From Phocaeicola vulgatus (GTDB lineage: Bacteria > Bacteroidota > Bacteroidia > Bacteroidales > Tannerellaceae), in contig CP091733.1 in the NCBI GenBank assembly GCA_022009975.1, forward strand, positions 2,214,501-2,278,500: 64,000 nucleotides of DNA, written 5' to 3'. Below the pieces are notes generated by a model, which made no database searches, was not told the origin of the DNA, and was given only the letters and a program-made list of their open reading frames with translations. Positions 47,689 to 57,991 of this stretch are shown in pieces. Position 1 is the first letter of the stretch. Every line of letters starts with the position of its first letter. The position numbers were made by a program, and so were the translations under genes.

Positions 47689-48531
47689 TTATTCATTCTG
47701 ACAATACCTTTTGTATCTGTATTCACCCTTTCCGTCAGCGGTCTTGAAGATGTGCATCGGGGCAAGACGGTACATGTCGCTTAATCGCAATCCTGTAAAA
47801 CAGGCGAAGATGAAAGCCTCCTTGACCTCTGGGCGGTAACTGTCCGTAGCCATGAGGGTACGAAGTTCCTCAATGGTCAGATACTCTTTCTTGCCGTCCT
47901 TGGGCTGAATGCGTTCACGTGCATCCAGTTCTTTCATCGGGTTGTTGCGGATAATGCCTTGTCGCACAGCATTGTTGAGAGCAGTGGAGAACATTCCGAG
48001 GTATCTGCTTGCCGTATTCTCGCTGATAGGTCTTGGCTCGCCATACTTGATATGGGAGTTTGGGAAGTTACGCAAGAACTTCACATAACCACGGCAGAAC
48101 TCCGCATTGACCTCATCAAGAGAAATGAAGCCTTTGTTTGTCTCGTCAAGATACTTCTCCACGGTGTGCAGCATTTCCACACGGCAATGGAGCGTTGACT
48201 TCTTGATGCCGACACCACCTTCACAATACTTCTTTATCCAGGTAGTGAGAAGCATCGAGCCTTGTTTTACTGTCTCCCAGTCCTGTATGCCATGACCATG
48301 CAGGGCTTTGATGCGCTCTGCCTTGATGCGTTCTGCAACCGCCATAGTCTGCTTGTTCTGTTCCTTGCAGACAGGGTTGATTTCGGGGACGAGGTAGAGT
48401 TTGAGGTATTCATACTTTCTTACTCCCTTATAGTAGATGTCAAGATAGATGCTCTTGTTGCCATCTGCGAGCGACTTCAACCGAATTTTAATCGGTTCTT
48501 TCAGCTTTACTTGTTTCTTTGGTCTTGCCAT
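47689..48531 (-). pseudogene. C-terminally truncated tyrosine recombinase
   Basis: 280 residues: N-terminal arm-binding part (IKIRLKSLADGNKSIYLDIY), SAM-like core (STLHCRVEMLHTVEKYLDET) and the start of the catalytic domain with the first Arg (FACFTGLRLSDMYRLAPMHI). It stops at KGEYRYKRYCQNE, before the His-x-x-Arg and Tyr motifs. Another frame continues briefly as IVRMNKTAGWE, so a shift may precede the loss. It cannot recombine; probably a relic of another element. Confidence 0.75.
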
Positions 48532-48722
48532 AATGTATGAAGTGTTATTTTGTTTTTGTATTCTGCTACATTGGAGGGTTTTTCTCCCTCTTGTTGAAAG
48601 TTCATGTCAGATATGGTTTCCTATGCTGACATTTGCTTTTCCTTCTCTTCCCTTACTTCGGAAAACTGATGTAAAGATAAGAAAAGAAACCGAGAAACGA
48701 GAAACAAAACAGAAACAAGGAA

Positions 48723-50324
48723 GGCCCAGTTGCAAATATCCGTGGCTTAAATTTGTAGTATAGGTATATTTTTTCTTGTTTAATGTTTAAATGTTCATGC
48801 GATGTCTTAACTTTGTAGCCATGAGTAAACAATCAACATTTGACTATAAGATTCTGGCAAGTTACCTTCTTCCCAAAGGCATACTTGAGTTCTTCGACGT
48901 TACAGCCGTTAACGAAGATCACACAGGCATTATTGAAGAGACGGGTGATGAGCGTATCCTTCTTCACATCTATCTTGACGAAAAAAAGATTCACGAGAAG
49001 AAGAGTGGCACGACCTTAAGCCCAATGGTTTTTACGGAAAGCCGTCAGGTTAACGACTTTCCTATCCGTGATCACAAGGTCGTTCTTCATGTCAGACGTC
49101 GCAGATGGTTAACGGCAGAAGGCAGAAACGTAATCCTTGACAGGTATTCGTTGCTTGCTGATAACACCAGCTACTCTAAAGAGTTTGCTGATGCCTTAAA
49201 AAAATCTTTGGATACCTACCCGATAACGGCCCGCTCGCTGGGGCTATACTTTAAGGTAGATGGCAATAACCCTGGAGCGTGCTTACAAGGATCATCTGAG
49301 TGGTTTCCGTAATTGGGAACAAGCCAGTCATGCAGAGGACTGGGTGCTGCATCCTGAGAACATAGGCAAACGGCTGGGCATTGACGAGACCATGCTTCAC
49401 AAGGATCTGATGACATTCTTGACCAACAAAGAAGGGCATGGTAAACGTCACACCTTAATAGCAGCTGTAAAAGGCACTAAGACCTCAGATATTATCAATG
49501 TTCTTATGCAGATACCGCAGGAACAGCGAGAGCAGGTCGAAGAAGTTACCATGGACTTCTCTGACAGTATGTTTGCTGTCGTCACGGAAGCCTTTCCTAA
49601 TGCAGCCATAGTCATCGACTGCTTCCATATCATCAAGCGTTGTATCGAAGCTGTGGAGGAACTCCGTCTCAAAGCTAAACGAGAAGCACAGAAAGCACAA
49701 AAACAAAGAGAAAGTCAGGTTTAAAAAAAGAAACTTGAACAGCTGGTAAAGAACCGTAAATACTACCGTAAGAAACATCCAAAGAAATACAAAGGTAAGA
49801 AGCGGGGACGTAAGCCACAGAGGTTGAACAAACGCTTCAGGCCAACCATGCTTGCCAATGGCGAAACTGTCATAGAACTGCTGACAAGAAGCAAGTATCT
49901 GCTGAGTGTGAGTGGTGAGAAATGGACTGACAGGCAGAAAACACGTGCAAAAATACTCTTCAAGATGTTCCCAAAGATAAAGGAAGCATATACTTTGATT
50001 TGCAGCCTAAGAAGCGTGTTTAGCAACAAGTCTATCGACCGGGTTACAGCTAAGGTTAAACTGCATGAGTGGTATCAGAAGGTATCAGCTTGTACGTTGC
50101 GTGAAGTAAAGGCTGCAAGGGATGCCATCAAGTACAAGGAAGACGAAGTACTAAACTACTTCATAAACAGGTCAACCAATGCTCATGCTGAATCTCTTAA
50201 CTCTAAGCTGAAAGGATTTAGAGCACAACTCCGCGGTGTGCAGGATTTACCATTCTTTATGTTCAGAGCGTCTATGATCTTTGGATAACATGATTATATT
50301 GCCACGGACTTATGCAACTGTGCC
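48723..50324 (+). mobile_element. ISL3-like insertion sequence (1602 bp)
   Basis: Terminal inverted repeats GGCCCAGTTGCA..TCCGTGGC (48723-48746) and its partner at 50301-50324 (reverse complement GGCACAGTTGCA..TCCGTGGC) bound one broken transposase. The flanks carry the identical 8-bp target duplication ACAAGGAA (48715-48722 and 50325-50332), the size expected for ISL3. The perfect duplication points to a recent insertion. Confidence 0.9.
48821..50288 (+). pseudogene. ISL3-like transposase (one frameshift, one stop)
   Basis: Starts MSKQSTFDYKILASYLLPKG, just after a -7 box TAACTTTG (48808-48815). Family blocks: HVRRRRWLTAEGR, the DDE candidates IDETMLHKDLMT, EEVTMDFSDSMFAVV and NAHAESLNSKLKGFRAQLRG. 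The frame breaks near 49262 (before TLERAYKDHLSGFRNW), and a TAA at 49722-49724 lies next to an A7G run. Without these about 488 residues would be read. Either inactivated or affected by sequence errors; the fresh target duplication favours the latter. Confidence 0.8.
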
Positions 50325-50338
50325 ACAAGGAACAGTCT

Positions 50339-50746
50339 TTATGTCTTTTTAAGAGTGAGTTTAGCAAACATCGGAAAATTCAAATTATCGCCTAAAGCAT
50401 TGATACTTAGCATATTTACTTTCATTTGCTTTCTTGTCTTTTCAAACGCATTTCGTAGGACTAAGATATTCTTGACATCCTGCTCCTCATTATTCATAGC
50501 GATGTAAACGCTGATGGCACCCACTACGGCAACAACACCAGCAATGGCGTAACAGAGCTTAACGACGAATGGAATGTACTTGGCGATTTCCTCCGTCACG
50601 GTTGCAAGGGCATCTGTACCGGCGGTATAGTCACCTGCTGCGTTTTGGGCATAGGTCGCCAAGGTTCCACAGAATAGGAGCATTGCGAGCGTCTTCATGC
50701 GCTTGGCTTTGAAATAGTTCTTTGCTAAAAACTTGATTTTCTTCAT
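50339..50746 (-). CDS. DUF4134 (TraE-like) protein with altered C-terminus
   Basis: 135 residues: signal peptide (LAMLLFCGTLATYA), then the TraE family core GDYTAGTDALATVTEEIAKY and two membrane segments up to YIAMNNEEQDVK. The usual family C-terminus (a further membrane helix) is replaced by KNILVLRNAFEKTRKQMKVN through FPMFAKLTLKKT. This looks like a recombination or truncation product; it ends 7 bp from the insertion sequence target site. Probably nonfunctional in transfer. Confidence 0.7.
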   Translation of the reverse strand: MKKIKFLAKNYFKAKRMKTLAMLLFCGTLATYAQNAAGDYTAGTDALATVTEEIAKYIPFVVKLCYAIAGVVAVVGAISVYIAMNNEEQDVKNILVLRNAFEKTRKQMKVNMLSINALGDNLNFPMFAKLTLKKT

Positions 50747-50829
50747 TTGCTTTTTTGATGTTTACTTGAAATTTTACATACGTTATCTCTCCTGCAGGTT
50801 TAGATGTTTGTTATCCTAATCTTTTTACC

Positions 50830-51183
50830 TTATACTATATTGTAACCGAAGAATGCAGGGAATAAGATTGTCGCACCAATCATGAAAAGGCAAGCACCAA
50901 TAAGCATCATGATGGATTTGGTTACATCGCCCTCGCCTGTATTCATCTTTATATAGATTTGTAAAGCTCCTATGATGGCTACGATGGCTGCTATGGCATA
51001 CACCAGATAGACAACATAGAGCATCATTGTTACCGTAAAATCATGAGCATTGCTCAGTGCGTCTGCTCCCCAGCTGTAATCGACACCTCCGCATTTGGCT
51101 GATGCCAACATTGGCTGGAAGAGCATAACACATATCGACAATGTGGCAAACAAATGATTCTTTTTACAATTTATCTCTGGCAT
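50830..51183 (-). CDS. DUF4134 (TraE-like) conjugation membrane protein
   Basis: 117 residues: signal peptide (TLSICVMLFQPMLASAKC), GGVDYSWGADALSNAHDFTV, and two membrane helices (MLYVVYLVYAIAAIVAIIGA and IMMLIGACLFMIGATILFPA). TraE-family proteins are small membrane components of the Bacteroides conjugation machine. It overlaps the upstream gene by 20 bp and is followed by the altered copy, a tandem pair. Confidence 0.82.
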   Translation of the reverse strand: MPEINCKKNHLFATLSICVMLFQPMLASAKCGGVDYSWGADALSNAHDFTVTMMLYVVYLVYAIAAIVAIIGALQIYIKMNTGEGDVTKSIMMLIGACLFMIGATILFPAFFGYNIV

Positions 51184-51637
51184 TCTTCTTTTCTATTTTT
51201 CTGGTGTTGTGCTTATTGTTGAGATTCCGCATAAACTCTTCTGAAAGGTAACTACATTGATGTTCTGGTTCAATGTGCTCCAGAAATTCATCGTTTTTCT
51301 CGTTGAGTTTTTCACTTGTTGTTGATGATGGCTGTTCCGTTATTGGTGGTTCTTCGATAAAAGAAGAGTGGGGAGTTACATTTCCAGTTGGGTTAACAAC
51401 TCTAAGCCCGTCATCTGTGATTTGTTCGGTGAAGGTCATATCACCTTCGTCAGGATTGTCGTTGCGTTCTTCGATTGCAACTGGCTGTTCCTCGTTGGTC
51501 ATATCCCCTACATCATAGGTCTCTTCTTCTGATTTCTTTTCATCCTTCTTGCCATGGAGGTCTAGTGTGATCATTACGGAAAAGTAGACCACATAGACAA
51601 AGGTGAGGACGAGCGCAAAAATTACGAATCCTGACAT
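51164..51637 (-). CDS. Single-pass membrane protein of the conjugation remnant
   Basis: 157 residues: an N-terminal membrane helix (FVIFALVLTFVYVVYFSVMI) followed by a long acidic, low-complexity linker rich in Glu, Asp and Thr, and a basic C-terminal tail (NTRKIEKKNARDKL). It resembles the small anchored proteins next to TraE in Bacteroides conjugative elements. Function unknown. Confidence 0.65.
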   Translation of the reverse strand: MSGFVIFALVLTFVYVVYFSVMITLDLHGKKDEKKSEEETYDVGDMTNEEQPVAIEERNDNPDEGDMTFTEQITDDGLRVVNPTGNVTPHSSFIEEPPITEQPSSTTSEKLNEKNDEFLEHIEPEHQCSYLSEEFMRNLNNKHNTRKIEKKNARDKL

Positions 51638-52145
51638 TTTTCAATCTGATATTTAATTGTTATCCTTTGTTTGTTATCATACTCGGAAATACTCTCAAAA
51701 GGTAGGAGAACTCCCAAAAGCATTGCAAAGGAACAGACTTTTATATGATTGACGAAAAAACACACGAAAAACCAGTTCAGTCTTAACACAGATTATAAAA
51801 GAAGTATGATAATATTTCGATAATCATACTATAAAGTTCCGGAATGGTGGTAATAAGGTTGATGTCAACCTGACATTATGAAGCATGTTTACTCTGTCTT
51901 CTTTTGGGTTATTCTACGGAGAAACATGAAGGTGTGAAAAGTCATAATGCAATAATGTTATCCTCAAAGGAGAATGGTAACATTCATTTGTTCTTTCATG
52001 AAAAAGTTGTTGAATTTAGTTTGCAAAGTACATAGAAATCCATAAAATCACACAACTGCCGAGTGCTTTTCATTGAAAAGGTTTGGTAAATCAATATATT
52101 ATATATACTTTTGCATAAAATATCTCTACTCATATAATATGCAAT
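51638..52145. other. Intergenic region before the first three-gene cassette
   Basis: No supported gene in the divergent gap. A -7 box TACTTTTG occurs at 52106-52113, 33 bp before the winged-helix gene. Confidence 0.55.
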
Positions 52146-53108
52146 ATGAAATATAATATTGACAAGGTAATAGATTTTCTTGCCGAACTGACAGGTTGTG
52201 AAATAAGGATGTTAACTCATGAAAAAAAGAATGATAGTAAACTTCCTTTGGCAATTGCTTGCTGCTATACTCTTTATGATATTGAGTTTATGGAGACGAT
52301 AGTTACCTTAGCGGTGCCCACCGAGTTTGATAACATTTCTCCGATGCAGCTATCCAAACATCAGACAAAGATGATAGAGGTATTCCACCATCCTGTTGTG
52401 TTTGCTCTTGAGTCAGTTGCATCATACAATCTATCTAGGCTAACTCATGCCAAAGTTAATTTTATTGTGCCAAATAAACTTGTTTTCGTTCCAAGTCTTC
52501 TCATTGTGCTGCGCAAAATGAGGAACAAGTCTAAGGTGATGCCCAATAAAATGCCCCCTGTTGCTCAGATGCTTGTACTCTATCATCTAGAAAAGAGTAC
52601 GATTGATGGTTTGAATACTTCAGAAATAGCAAAGCTTGTAGGTTTAGCGTACCCAACTATCAATGTTGCTCTAAGGTGGCTTGATACCAATAATATAATT
52701 ACACTTGTTGGAGGCAAACAGAAATCTGTCCAAATAATATTGAACAAGATGGAATTATGGAATAAATCCCTTCCACTGATGTCGTCTCCTATAGAGCGTA
52801 TTCTTTTCACTGACATAAAATCTACAGAAAGTTTGATGTCTGGTGAAACAGCAATGGGACATTATACCATGCTTGCTGAGCCAACAACACCAGTTGTTGC
52901 AATCGACAAAGTGATAGCCAAAGAGAATGCCGCAATAATGAGCAAACAATACGGGGATATAAAGGTAGAAGTATGGAAATATTCTCCAACGTTGTTGTCA
53001 GAAAACGGAATAGTAGATAAACTTTCGCTTTATCTGTGCATGAAAGATAGCGATGATGAAAGAATACAATTAGAATGTGACACTTTAATTGAAGAAATAA
53101 AATGGTAA
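52146..53108 (+). CDS. Winged-helix protein of a three-gene cassette (copy A)
   Basis: 320 residues with no named family that I can assign. A winged helix is visible at about 140-200 (APVAQM-like LVLYHLEKSTIDGLNTSEIA, GLAYPTINVALRWLDTNNII). The C-terminal half matches copy B (58708) through PIERILF, GHYTM and VDKLSLYLCMKDSDDER. It overlaps the nucleotidyltransferase gene by 7 bp. By analogy with AbiEi it may be an antitoxin/repressor; that role is inferred. Confidence 0.7.
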   Translation: MKYNIDKVIDFLAELTGCEIRMLTHEKKNDSKLPLAIACCYTLYDIEFMETIVTLAVPTEFDNISPMQLSKHQTKMIEVFHHPVVFALESVASYNLSRLTHAKVNFIVPNKLVFVPSLLIVLRKMRNKSKVMPNKMPPVAQMLVLYHLEKSTIDGLNTSEIAKLVGLAYPTINVALRWLDTNNIITLVGGKQKSVQIILNKMELWNKSLPLMSSPIERILFTDIKSTESLMSGETAMGHYTMLAEPTTPVVAIDKVIAKENAAIMSKQYGDIKVEVWKYSPTLLSENGIVDKLSLYLCMKDSDDERIQLECDTLIEEIKW

Positions 53109-53867
53109 CAGGAATTGAACGTTGGAAGGAATACTTCAATGAATATAAAGACAAATATGTGCTAATAGGTGGGGCTGCGTGCAATCTGCTTGAAGAAGAA
53201 CTTGATATGAATCCTCGTGCAACAAAGGACCTTGACTTCGTACTTGTTGTTGAAGCTCTTACACCTGATTTCGGATTACGTTTGTGGGATTTTATCAAAA
53301 CAGCCAATTATGGTCACCGAAGCAAAGGTGAAATGAATTCAAACACGAATATTATCGTTTTACCAACCCTCAAGACAAGACCTACCCGAAGCAAATAGAG
53401 CTTTTTGCAAGAAATACAGGCATTCTAAACCTTCCAGCAGATGCACATATAGAACCGATAAGTGTTGGAGAAGACCTCTCCAGTCTGTCTGCAATTCTAA
53501 TGGATGACGACTACTATGCATTCACGATTGAGCATAGCAGAAATATTGACGACATCCATGTAGCTAGTCCTGAAGCTCTAATTTGTTTGAAAGCTAAAGC
53601 ATATACAGAGATGCTGGATAGAAAAGCAGAAGGCGAACAGGTAGATAGTCGAGACATTGAGAAGCATAAGAAAGATGTTTCAGACTCATTGCTATGCTGC
53701 CGCAGGATTCTCACTTTACACTCCCTGAAAAATTGAAAAACGATATGAATGACTTTTATCAAAGAGTAGGAGAACTTCCAAATTCCGATTTCCTCAAAAA
53801 CGCAGGGCTTAGAGGCTTGGATGCAGAACGACTCCTTGAACTTATCAATACGGCTTTTCTGAGATGA
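53102..53867 (+). CDS. Nucleotidyltransferase-fold protein of the cassette (copy A, two frameshifts)
   Basis: About 255 residues. The N-terminal YVLIGGAACNLLEEELDM and ATKDLDFVLVV carry the Gly-Gly and Asp-x-Asp marks of nucleotidyltransferases such as AbiEii. Later FARNTGILNLPADAHIEPIS, ILMDDDYYAFTIEHS and CLKAKAYTEMLDRKAEGEQV match copy B. The frame breaks near 53334 (AAA run) and 53673 (TTT run), each repaired by one base, to 256 codons. Its stop overlaps the phosphoesterase start (ATGA). Confidence 0.75.
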
Positions 53868-54684
53868 ATACTGATGCATATCCCAATATTTATGATTTCC
53901 TAAAGTGCCGCAATGTTGCCATATGTGGAGATATTCACGGGGACTTTAATCTCCTCGTGAACAAAGTGTGCATACAATATCAGATGAAAGACACTCTGAT
54001 CATTGTAGCTGGAGATTGTGGATTTGGTTTTGACAAGAGAGGCTATTATGACAACATGGTGAAAAGGAACTCCAAACGTATGAATGATGCCAATAATTGG
54101 ATTGTATTCATTAGAGGCAATCATGACAACCCTGCGTATTTTGATGGCAAGGCTTTCTGCCACAAACGATTTATCGCTATTCCTGACTATTCTGTAGTCA
54201 AGGCCAATGGACACACCATACTCTGTGTTGGTGGAGCAATATCTATCGACCGTCAATCAAGGAAAGAGTCCTGGGAGTATGGTAAAAGTAAGATGCATAG
54301 GTATGATGACAGAACTATAGCGGACAACTCTTTTACAACCAATAACTATTGGCAGGATGAAGCTCCTGTCTTTAATGAGAAGGTTTTATCTAAAATTACC
54401 TCTCTGTACAAAATTGACACGGTCGTCACTCATACAGCACCAACGTTTTGCGAACTGCAAGATAAAAAGAACTGCAGCTATGGGCATTAAGGGATGATTG
54501 TTTATTGGCTGATGTGCAGAATGAACGCGAAACAAAGGATGCAATATACGAAGCCATAAAAACAGATTGCAATACGATTACTCATTGGTTTTATGGGCAT
54601 TTTCATCAAAGCTGGCATTCTACCATCAATGGTGTTCTATTTAAAATGTTAGATATAATGGAGTTGATTGAGCTTACTCCTTAA
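53864..54684 (+). CDS. Calcineurin-like metallophosphoesterase of the cassette (copy A, one frameshift)
   Basis: About 273 residues with the metal-site motifs CGDIHGDFN, VAGDCGFGFD, IRGNHDNPAYF, THTAPTF and YGHFHQSW, all in order. Frame is lost near 54465 (A run); one base restores KELQLWALRDDCLLADVQNE to the stop at 54682. It is translationally coupled to the nucleotidyltransferase. It could remove a nucleotide or phosphate added by that enzyme, but this is a hypothesis. The second cassette has a phosphoesterase in the same position. Confidence 0.8.
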
Positions 54685-54830
54685 TTTTTCAGTCAAAAAA
54701 AGATAAATAGACTGCAAGTCTATTTGGTGGAGTAGAAACGTATGGGAATGTGTAAACTTGATTGTCAGCAAAATTTTCTTTGTCCACAAAACATTAGTTT
54801 CCTCAAATTATTGCAAACACATCTGCATCG

Positions 54831-55143
54831 TTTTAATGGTGTATTAAAATAAAGCATAATGGCTAAAATGAAAGAGATTGCAATATTAGGAAGACCTATA
54901 CAGCTGCAAGAACGAAGCAAGGCGCAGATGAAAGGTGTTACCATCGGAGAAATGTTGTCGTACAAGTTCTACGATGGGGAGTTTCATGGTATGCCATTGC
55001 TATTCGCAGAACCTAAAGATAAAGTAGCTACCCCACGTAATTTGTCTGTTACTGCAAAAAAACTTACTTCGTTATTCCAGCTTCCAACCGTATTCTTGTT
55101 GCCAACTTGTCCTGCCTATGAACCGCAGAGACTAATTGATTGA
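54831..55143 (+). pseudogene. Truncated duplicate of the copy-B winged-helix gene
   Basis: The leader (TTTTAATGGTGTATTAAAATA, inverted repeat from 54831) and the first 94 codons (from ATG 54859: MAKMKEIAILGRPIQLQERS) are nearly identical to 58679-58990. After CPAYEPQRLID the sequence diverges to a stop. The -7 box of the full copy is not kept. It is a recombination remnant. Confidence 0.8.
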
Positions 55144-55311
55144 AGTTTCGCAAGTGAAAATTCAATTATTGATGTATTTTTTGAAAATTTTAAAGTTGAC
55201 TTTGGCGTATTTTTTAGACGTTGAGCAGTTATAAACCGATGTGAATTGTTAAATAATTGCAGCATATGGCAATATGTGCCGTAATTTATTTACGGATACA
55301 TTCTTTTTTTG

Positions 55312-55319
55312 TACCTTTG
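55312..55319 (+). promoter_or_regulatory. -7 box of the ATPase/TOPRIM operon
   Basis: TACCTTTG, 31 bp before the ATG at 55350; it rules out the longer upstream start at 55257. Confidence 0.65.
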
Positions 55320-55349
55320 CAGTCAAAATATTCACTAATAAATATTGTC

Positions 55350-56456
55350 ATGTTAACGAAATTTGCAGTTAAGAACTATAGAGGATTTAAGAATCGTATC
55401 GAATGGGACTTGTCTCATCCGAGCAATTATACGTTCAATAACGATGCAGTACATAATGGTATCGTAAAGAACGGCATTATCTACGGACCGAATGGAGCTG
55501 GTAAGTCGAACTTCGGATTGGCAATATTCGACATCGCCAACCATCTTTCTCACAAGTGGAAGAAACCTGATTACTATCTGAACTATGCTTGTGCATCATG
55601 CCACAACGAACCTGTCGAATTCGATTACACATTTGCTTTCGATGGTCATGTGGTAGCATACAGTTACAGTAAAATAGCTTCGGAACTTAAAGGCGATATT
55701 ATTAGCGAAAAGCTGACTATTGACAACAAAGAAGTTCTTGTTAAAGACAAAGAAGAACTTGCTATTTCCGAAGAATTTGGCTTGACCGCCGTTGCCATTC
55801 AGAATCTTAAAGACAGCGCCAACAATATTTCTATAGTAAACTATCTGTTGGGTTCTGTGCCACTTCCCAAAGACCATGCCTTGCTGCAACTTCGCGATTT
55901 CGTAGAGAATATGCTGTTCTTCAGAAGTCTCGACTACCGTGAATTCATTGGGTTGAAGGAAGGTGGCAGCAACGTGGAAGAGTATATCATAAAGAACAAC
56001 CTTGCTGACGACTTTGCTGCTTATTTGAAAGAAGTAAGTGGCCAGGAGTATGAGTTTGCGCCTAACACGCAGGGCGACAACATTCTCTTCTGCATAATGA
56101 ACGGTGTGAGAATTCCGTTCCAATGGGTTGCATCCACAGGTACAAGGAATCTGGAGTTGCAGTATTATTGGCTGAAAGAGATGGACAACGCTTCATTCGT
56201 CTTCATCGACGAATTTGATGCTTTCTACCACCACGAACTCTCCTATAAGATTTGCAAGCGATTGTTTGAAGGCAACAACCAGGTGTTCGTAACCACCCAT
56301 GACACATTCCTTCTTTCCAATGACTTGCTTCGTCCAGACTGCTTTTTTATTCTTAGAAACAACGAAATAAAGGCTATTTGCGATTTGACGGACAAGGAAC
56401 TTCGTTTTGCTCATAACTTGGAGAAACTATATAGAGGCGGAACTTTTGGCTTATGA
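55350..56456 (+). CDS. AAA15-type ATPase (AbiL/PARIS-like)
   Basis: 368 residues. ABC-like ATPase with MLTKFAVKNYRGFKNRIEWD, Walker A (GIIYGPNGAGKSNFGLAIFD), a signature-like STGTRNLELQ, Walker B (NASFVFIDEFDAFYHHELS) and a His switch (VFVTTHDTFLLSND). Such ATPases (COG1106) pair with TOPRIM-like nucleases in AbiL, PARIS and Retron-associated defence. The downstream gene overlaps by 4 bp (ATGA). The start at 55350 follows the promoter. Confidence 0.85.
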   Translation: MLTKFAVKNYRGFKNRIEWDLSHPSNYTFNNDAVHNGIVKNGIIYGPNGAGKSNFGLAIFDIANHLSHKWKKPDYYLNYACASCHNEPVEFDYTFAFDGHVVAYSYSKIASELKGDIISEKLTIDNKEVLVKDKEELAISEEFGLTAVAIQNLKDSANNISIVNYLLGSVPLPKDHALLQLRDFVENMLFFRSLDYREFIGLKEGGSNVEEYIIKNNLADDFAAYLKEVSGQEYEFAPNTQGDNILFCIMNGVRIPFQWVASTGTRNLELQYYWLKEMDNASFVFIDEFDAFYHHELSYKICKRLFEGNNQVFVTTHDTFLLSNDLLRPDCFFILRNNEIKAICDLTDKELRFAHNLEKLYRGGTFGL

Positions 56457-57214
56457 TTCTGTTTGTATTTGAAGGCGACGAGCGTGAGCCTCGCCTATAT
56501 AGAACATTGGAGAAACTCTATTTCCCGAAGGTAAATGACAATATCATTTGTTCTTTCGGGAACAACATATATGACCTTTACAATGAGCTGAAGGAATATG
56601 ATGATGGAGGAGATATTGTGTCTGTAATGCGAGAACGCCTTGCTGCAAGAGGAGACTCTACCTTGAACGGCATTAGAAGTTCAGACATTTCGGAAATATT
56701 CCTATTCTTCGACTATGACTTCCAAAACTCTCACCTTTCGCTTGAAGAGATCAATCAAAGAGTAGAAGAGATGCTGGCATTGTTTGCAGACGAAACCGAG
56801 AACGGAAAGCTCTACATCAACTACCCGATGATAGAGTCCATCCGCTATACCAAGGAACTTCCCGACAACGATTATGCCAACTATGTAGTAAGCAGAGAAG
56901 AGTGCAAGGACTTCAAACGTCTGGCTCGTGATTTTTCGGCTTATAATAGTCTCGACCACATATTGTTCAAGGATGGCGAAACGCCGACCAAGGAAAAGTA
57001 TATGAAGGTGAAAGACAACTGGCAATTTCTTAAGCAGATGAATGTCTGTAAAGCTAACTTGCTTATAACAGGAGTAAAAACGATGCCAAAGGAGAAGTCT
57101 GTTATCAATCAACTATCAATATTCGAAAGACAACTTTTGCTCCATGTCAAACCTAGTAGAAATGTTGCAGTATTAAATTCTTTTCCTATTTTCATCTACG
57201 AGTATATGAAATAA
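56453..57214 (+). CDS. TOPRIM/RloB-like partner of the ATPase
   Basis: 253 residues. The N-terminus ILFVFEGDEREPRLYRTLEK has the Glu of a TOPRIM/RloB fold, followed by EIFLFFDYDFQNSHLS (acidic pair) and INYPMIESIRYTKELPDNDY, a pattern seen in ATPase-linked defence effectors (AbiLii, AriB). It is coupled to the ATPase gene. It would be the effector of an abortive-infection system; mechanism inferred from family. Confidence 0.75.
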   Translation: MILFVFEGDEREPRLYRTLEKLYFPKVNDNIICSFGNNIYDLYNELKEYDDGGDIVSVMRERLAARGDSTLNGIRSSDISEIFLFFDYDFQNSHLSLEEINQRVEEMLALFADETENGKLYINYPMIESIRYTKELPDNDYANYVVSREECKDFKRLARDFSAYNSLDHILFKDGETPTKEKYMKVKDNWQFLKQMNVCKANLLITGVKTMPKEKSVINQLSIFERQLLLHVKPSRNVAVLNSFPIFIYEYMK

Positions 57215-57362
57215 CAAAGTGCATAGATTAAAATAAAAACAAGCAGTGCCAACCCGAATTTTTATAACTTGTCACTGCTTGTTTTATATATCTCAATTAT
57301 GGTGCACTTTGCTAATACTCTGATAAAGCTTTATTCGACTCGATTTGGACAGACTATCATTC

Positions 57363-57443
57363 AGTAAAAAGAAAAGTTGAACAACTGAAGCATGGGTAAA
57401 CTAAACAACCAAGTTTAAGGTTTAGTTTACCCATGTATATATA
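57363..57443. repeat. 81-bp repeat with 16-bp palindrome (copy 1)
   Basis: Identical to 61317-61397. CATGGGTAAACTAAAC (57390-57405) and GTTTAGTTTACCCATG (57419-57434) form a perfect inverted repeat. Confidence 0.85.
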
Positions 57444-57991
57444 CATGCCTCTTTAATCTTATAAAATCAAACTCGTTTCGGAGTAGTTCAAGTTTACTAC
57501 CTTATATATATAAGACAAATTAAACTTAAACCTAAACCAATGAATAGACCATTTCTTTTTCTTTTTACTGAAATGTCTTTTGTGAGGTGAAAACGTTTTG
57601 TATGGACACTGAAAAATCTAATACGATATTTTTTTGCTATTGAATGAAGAATAATACTTGAAAGCCGTGCGTCTTCTCAGAAAAATTCGTTAATTTTGCA
57701 TACAGAACATGCAGAATGTGCATGGTAAACAAACAAGAAATGCTCATTTCTACAAAATCCCAATAGGGCCATGTGTAGAATGTCATAATAGAAAGCAATT
57801 ACTCAATATGTGCCATATCGGTGCAATCAATGTTCAATTTAAAACTGAAAATTATATGAAGTAAGATACAGAAAAATCTGCAAGAGCACATCGGTTACAT
57901 ATAGCCGCCGTGCAATAATATGCAGAATGTGTCTGAAAAGAAGGTGCTTTATTTTACACAAAGCTCGTAAATCCCTGATATTCACCCTTCA

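Noticed and set aside
49722..49731. Programmed frameshift at the A7G run of the insertion sequence
   Set aside because: The stop and the downstream part are in the same frame, so a slip would not join them; a plain nonsense change or error is simpler.
55257..55349. Upstream 31-codon extension of the ATPase
   Set aside because: A -7 promoter box at 55312-55319 lies inside it and the family starts at MLTKFAVKNYRG.
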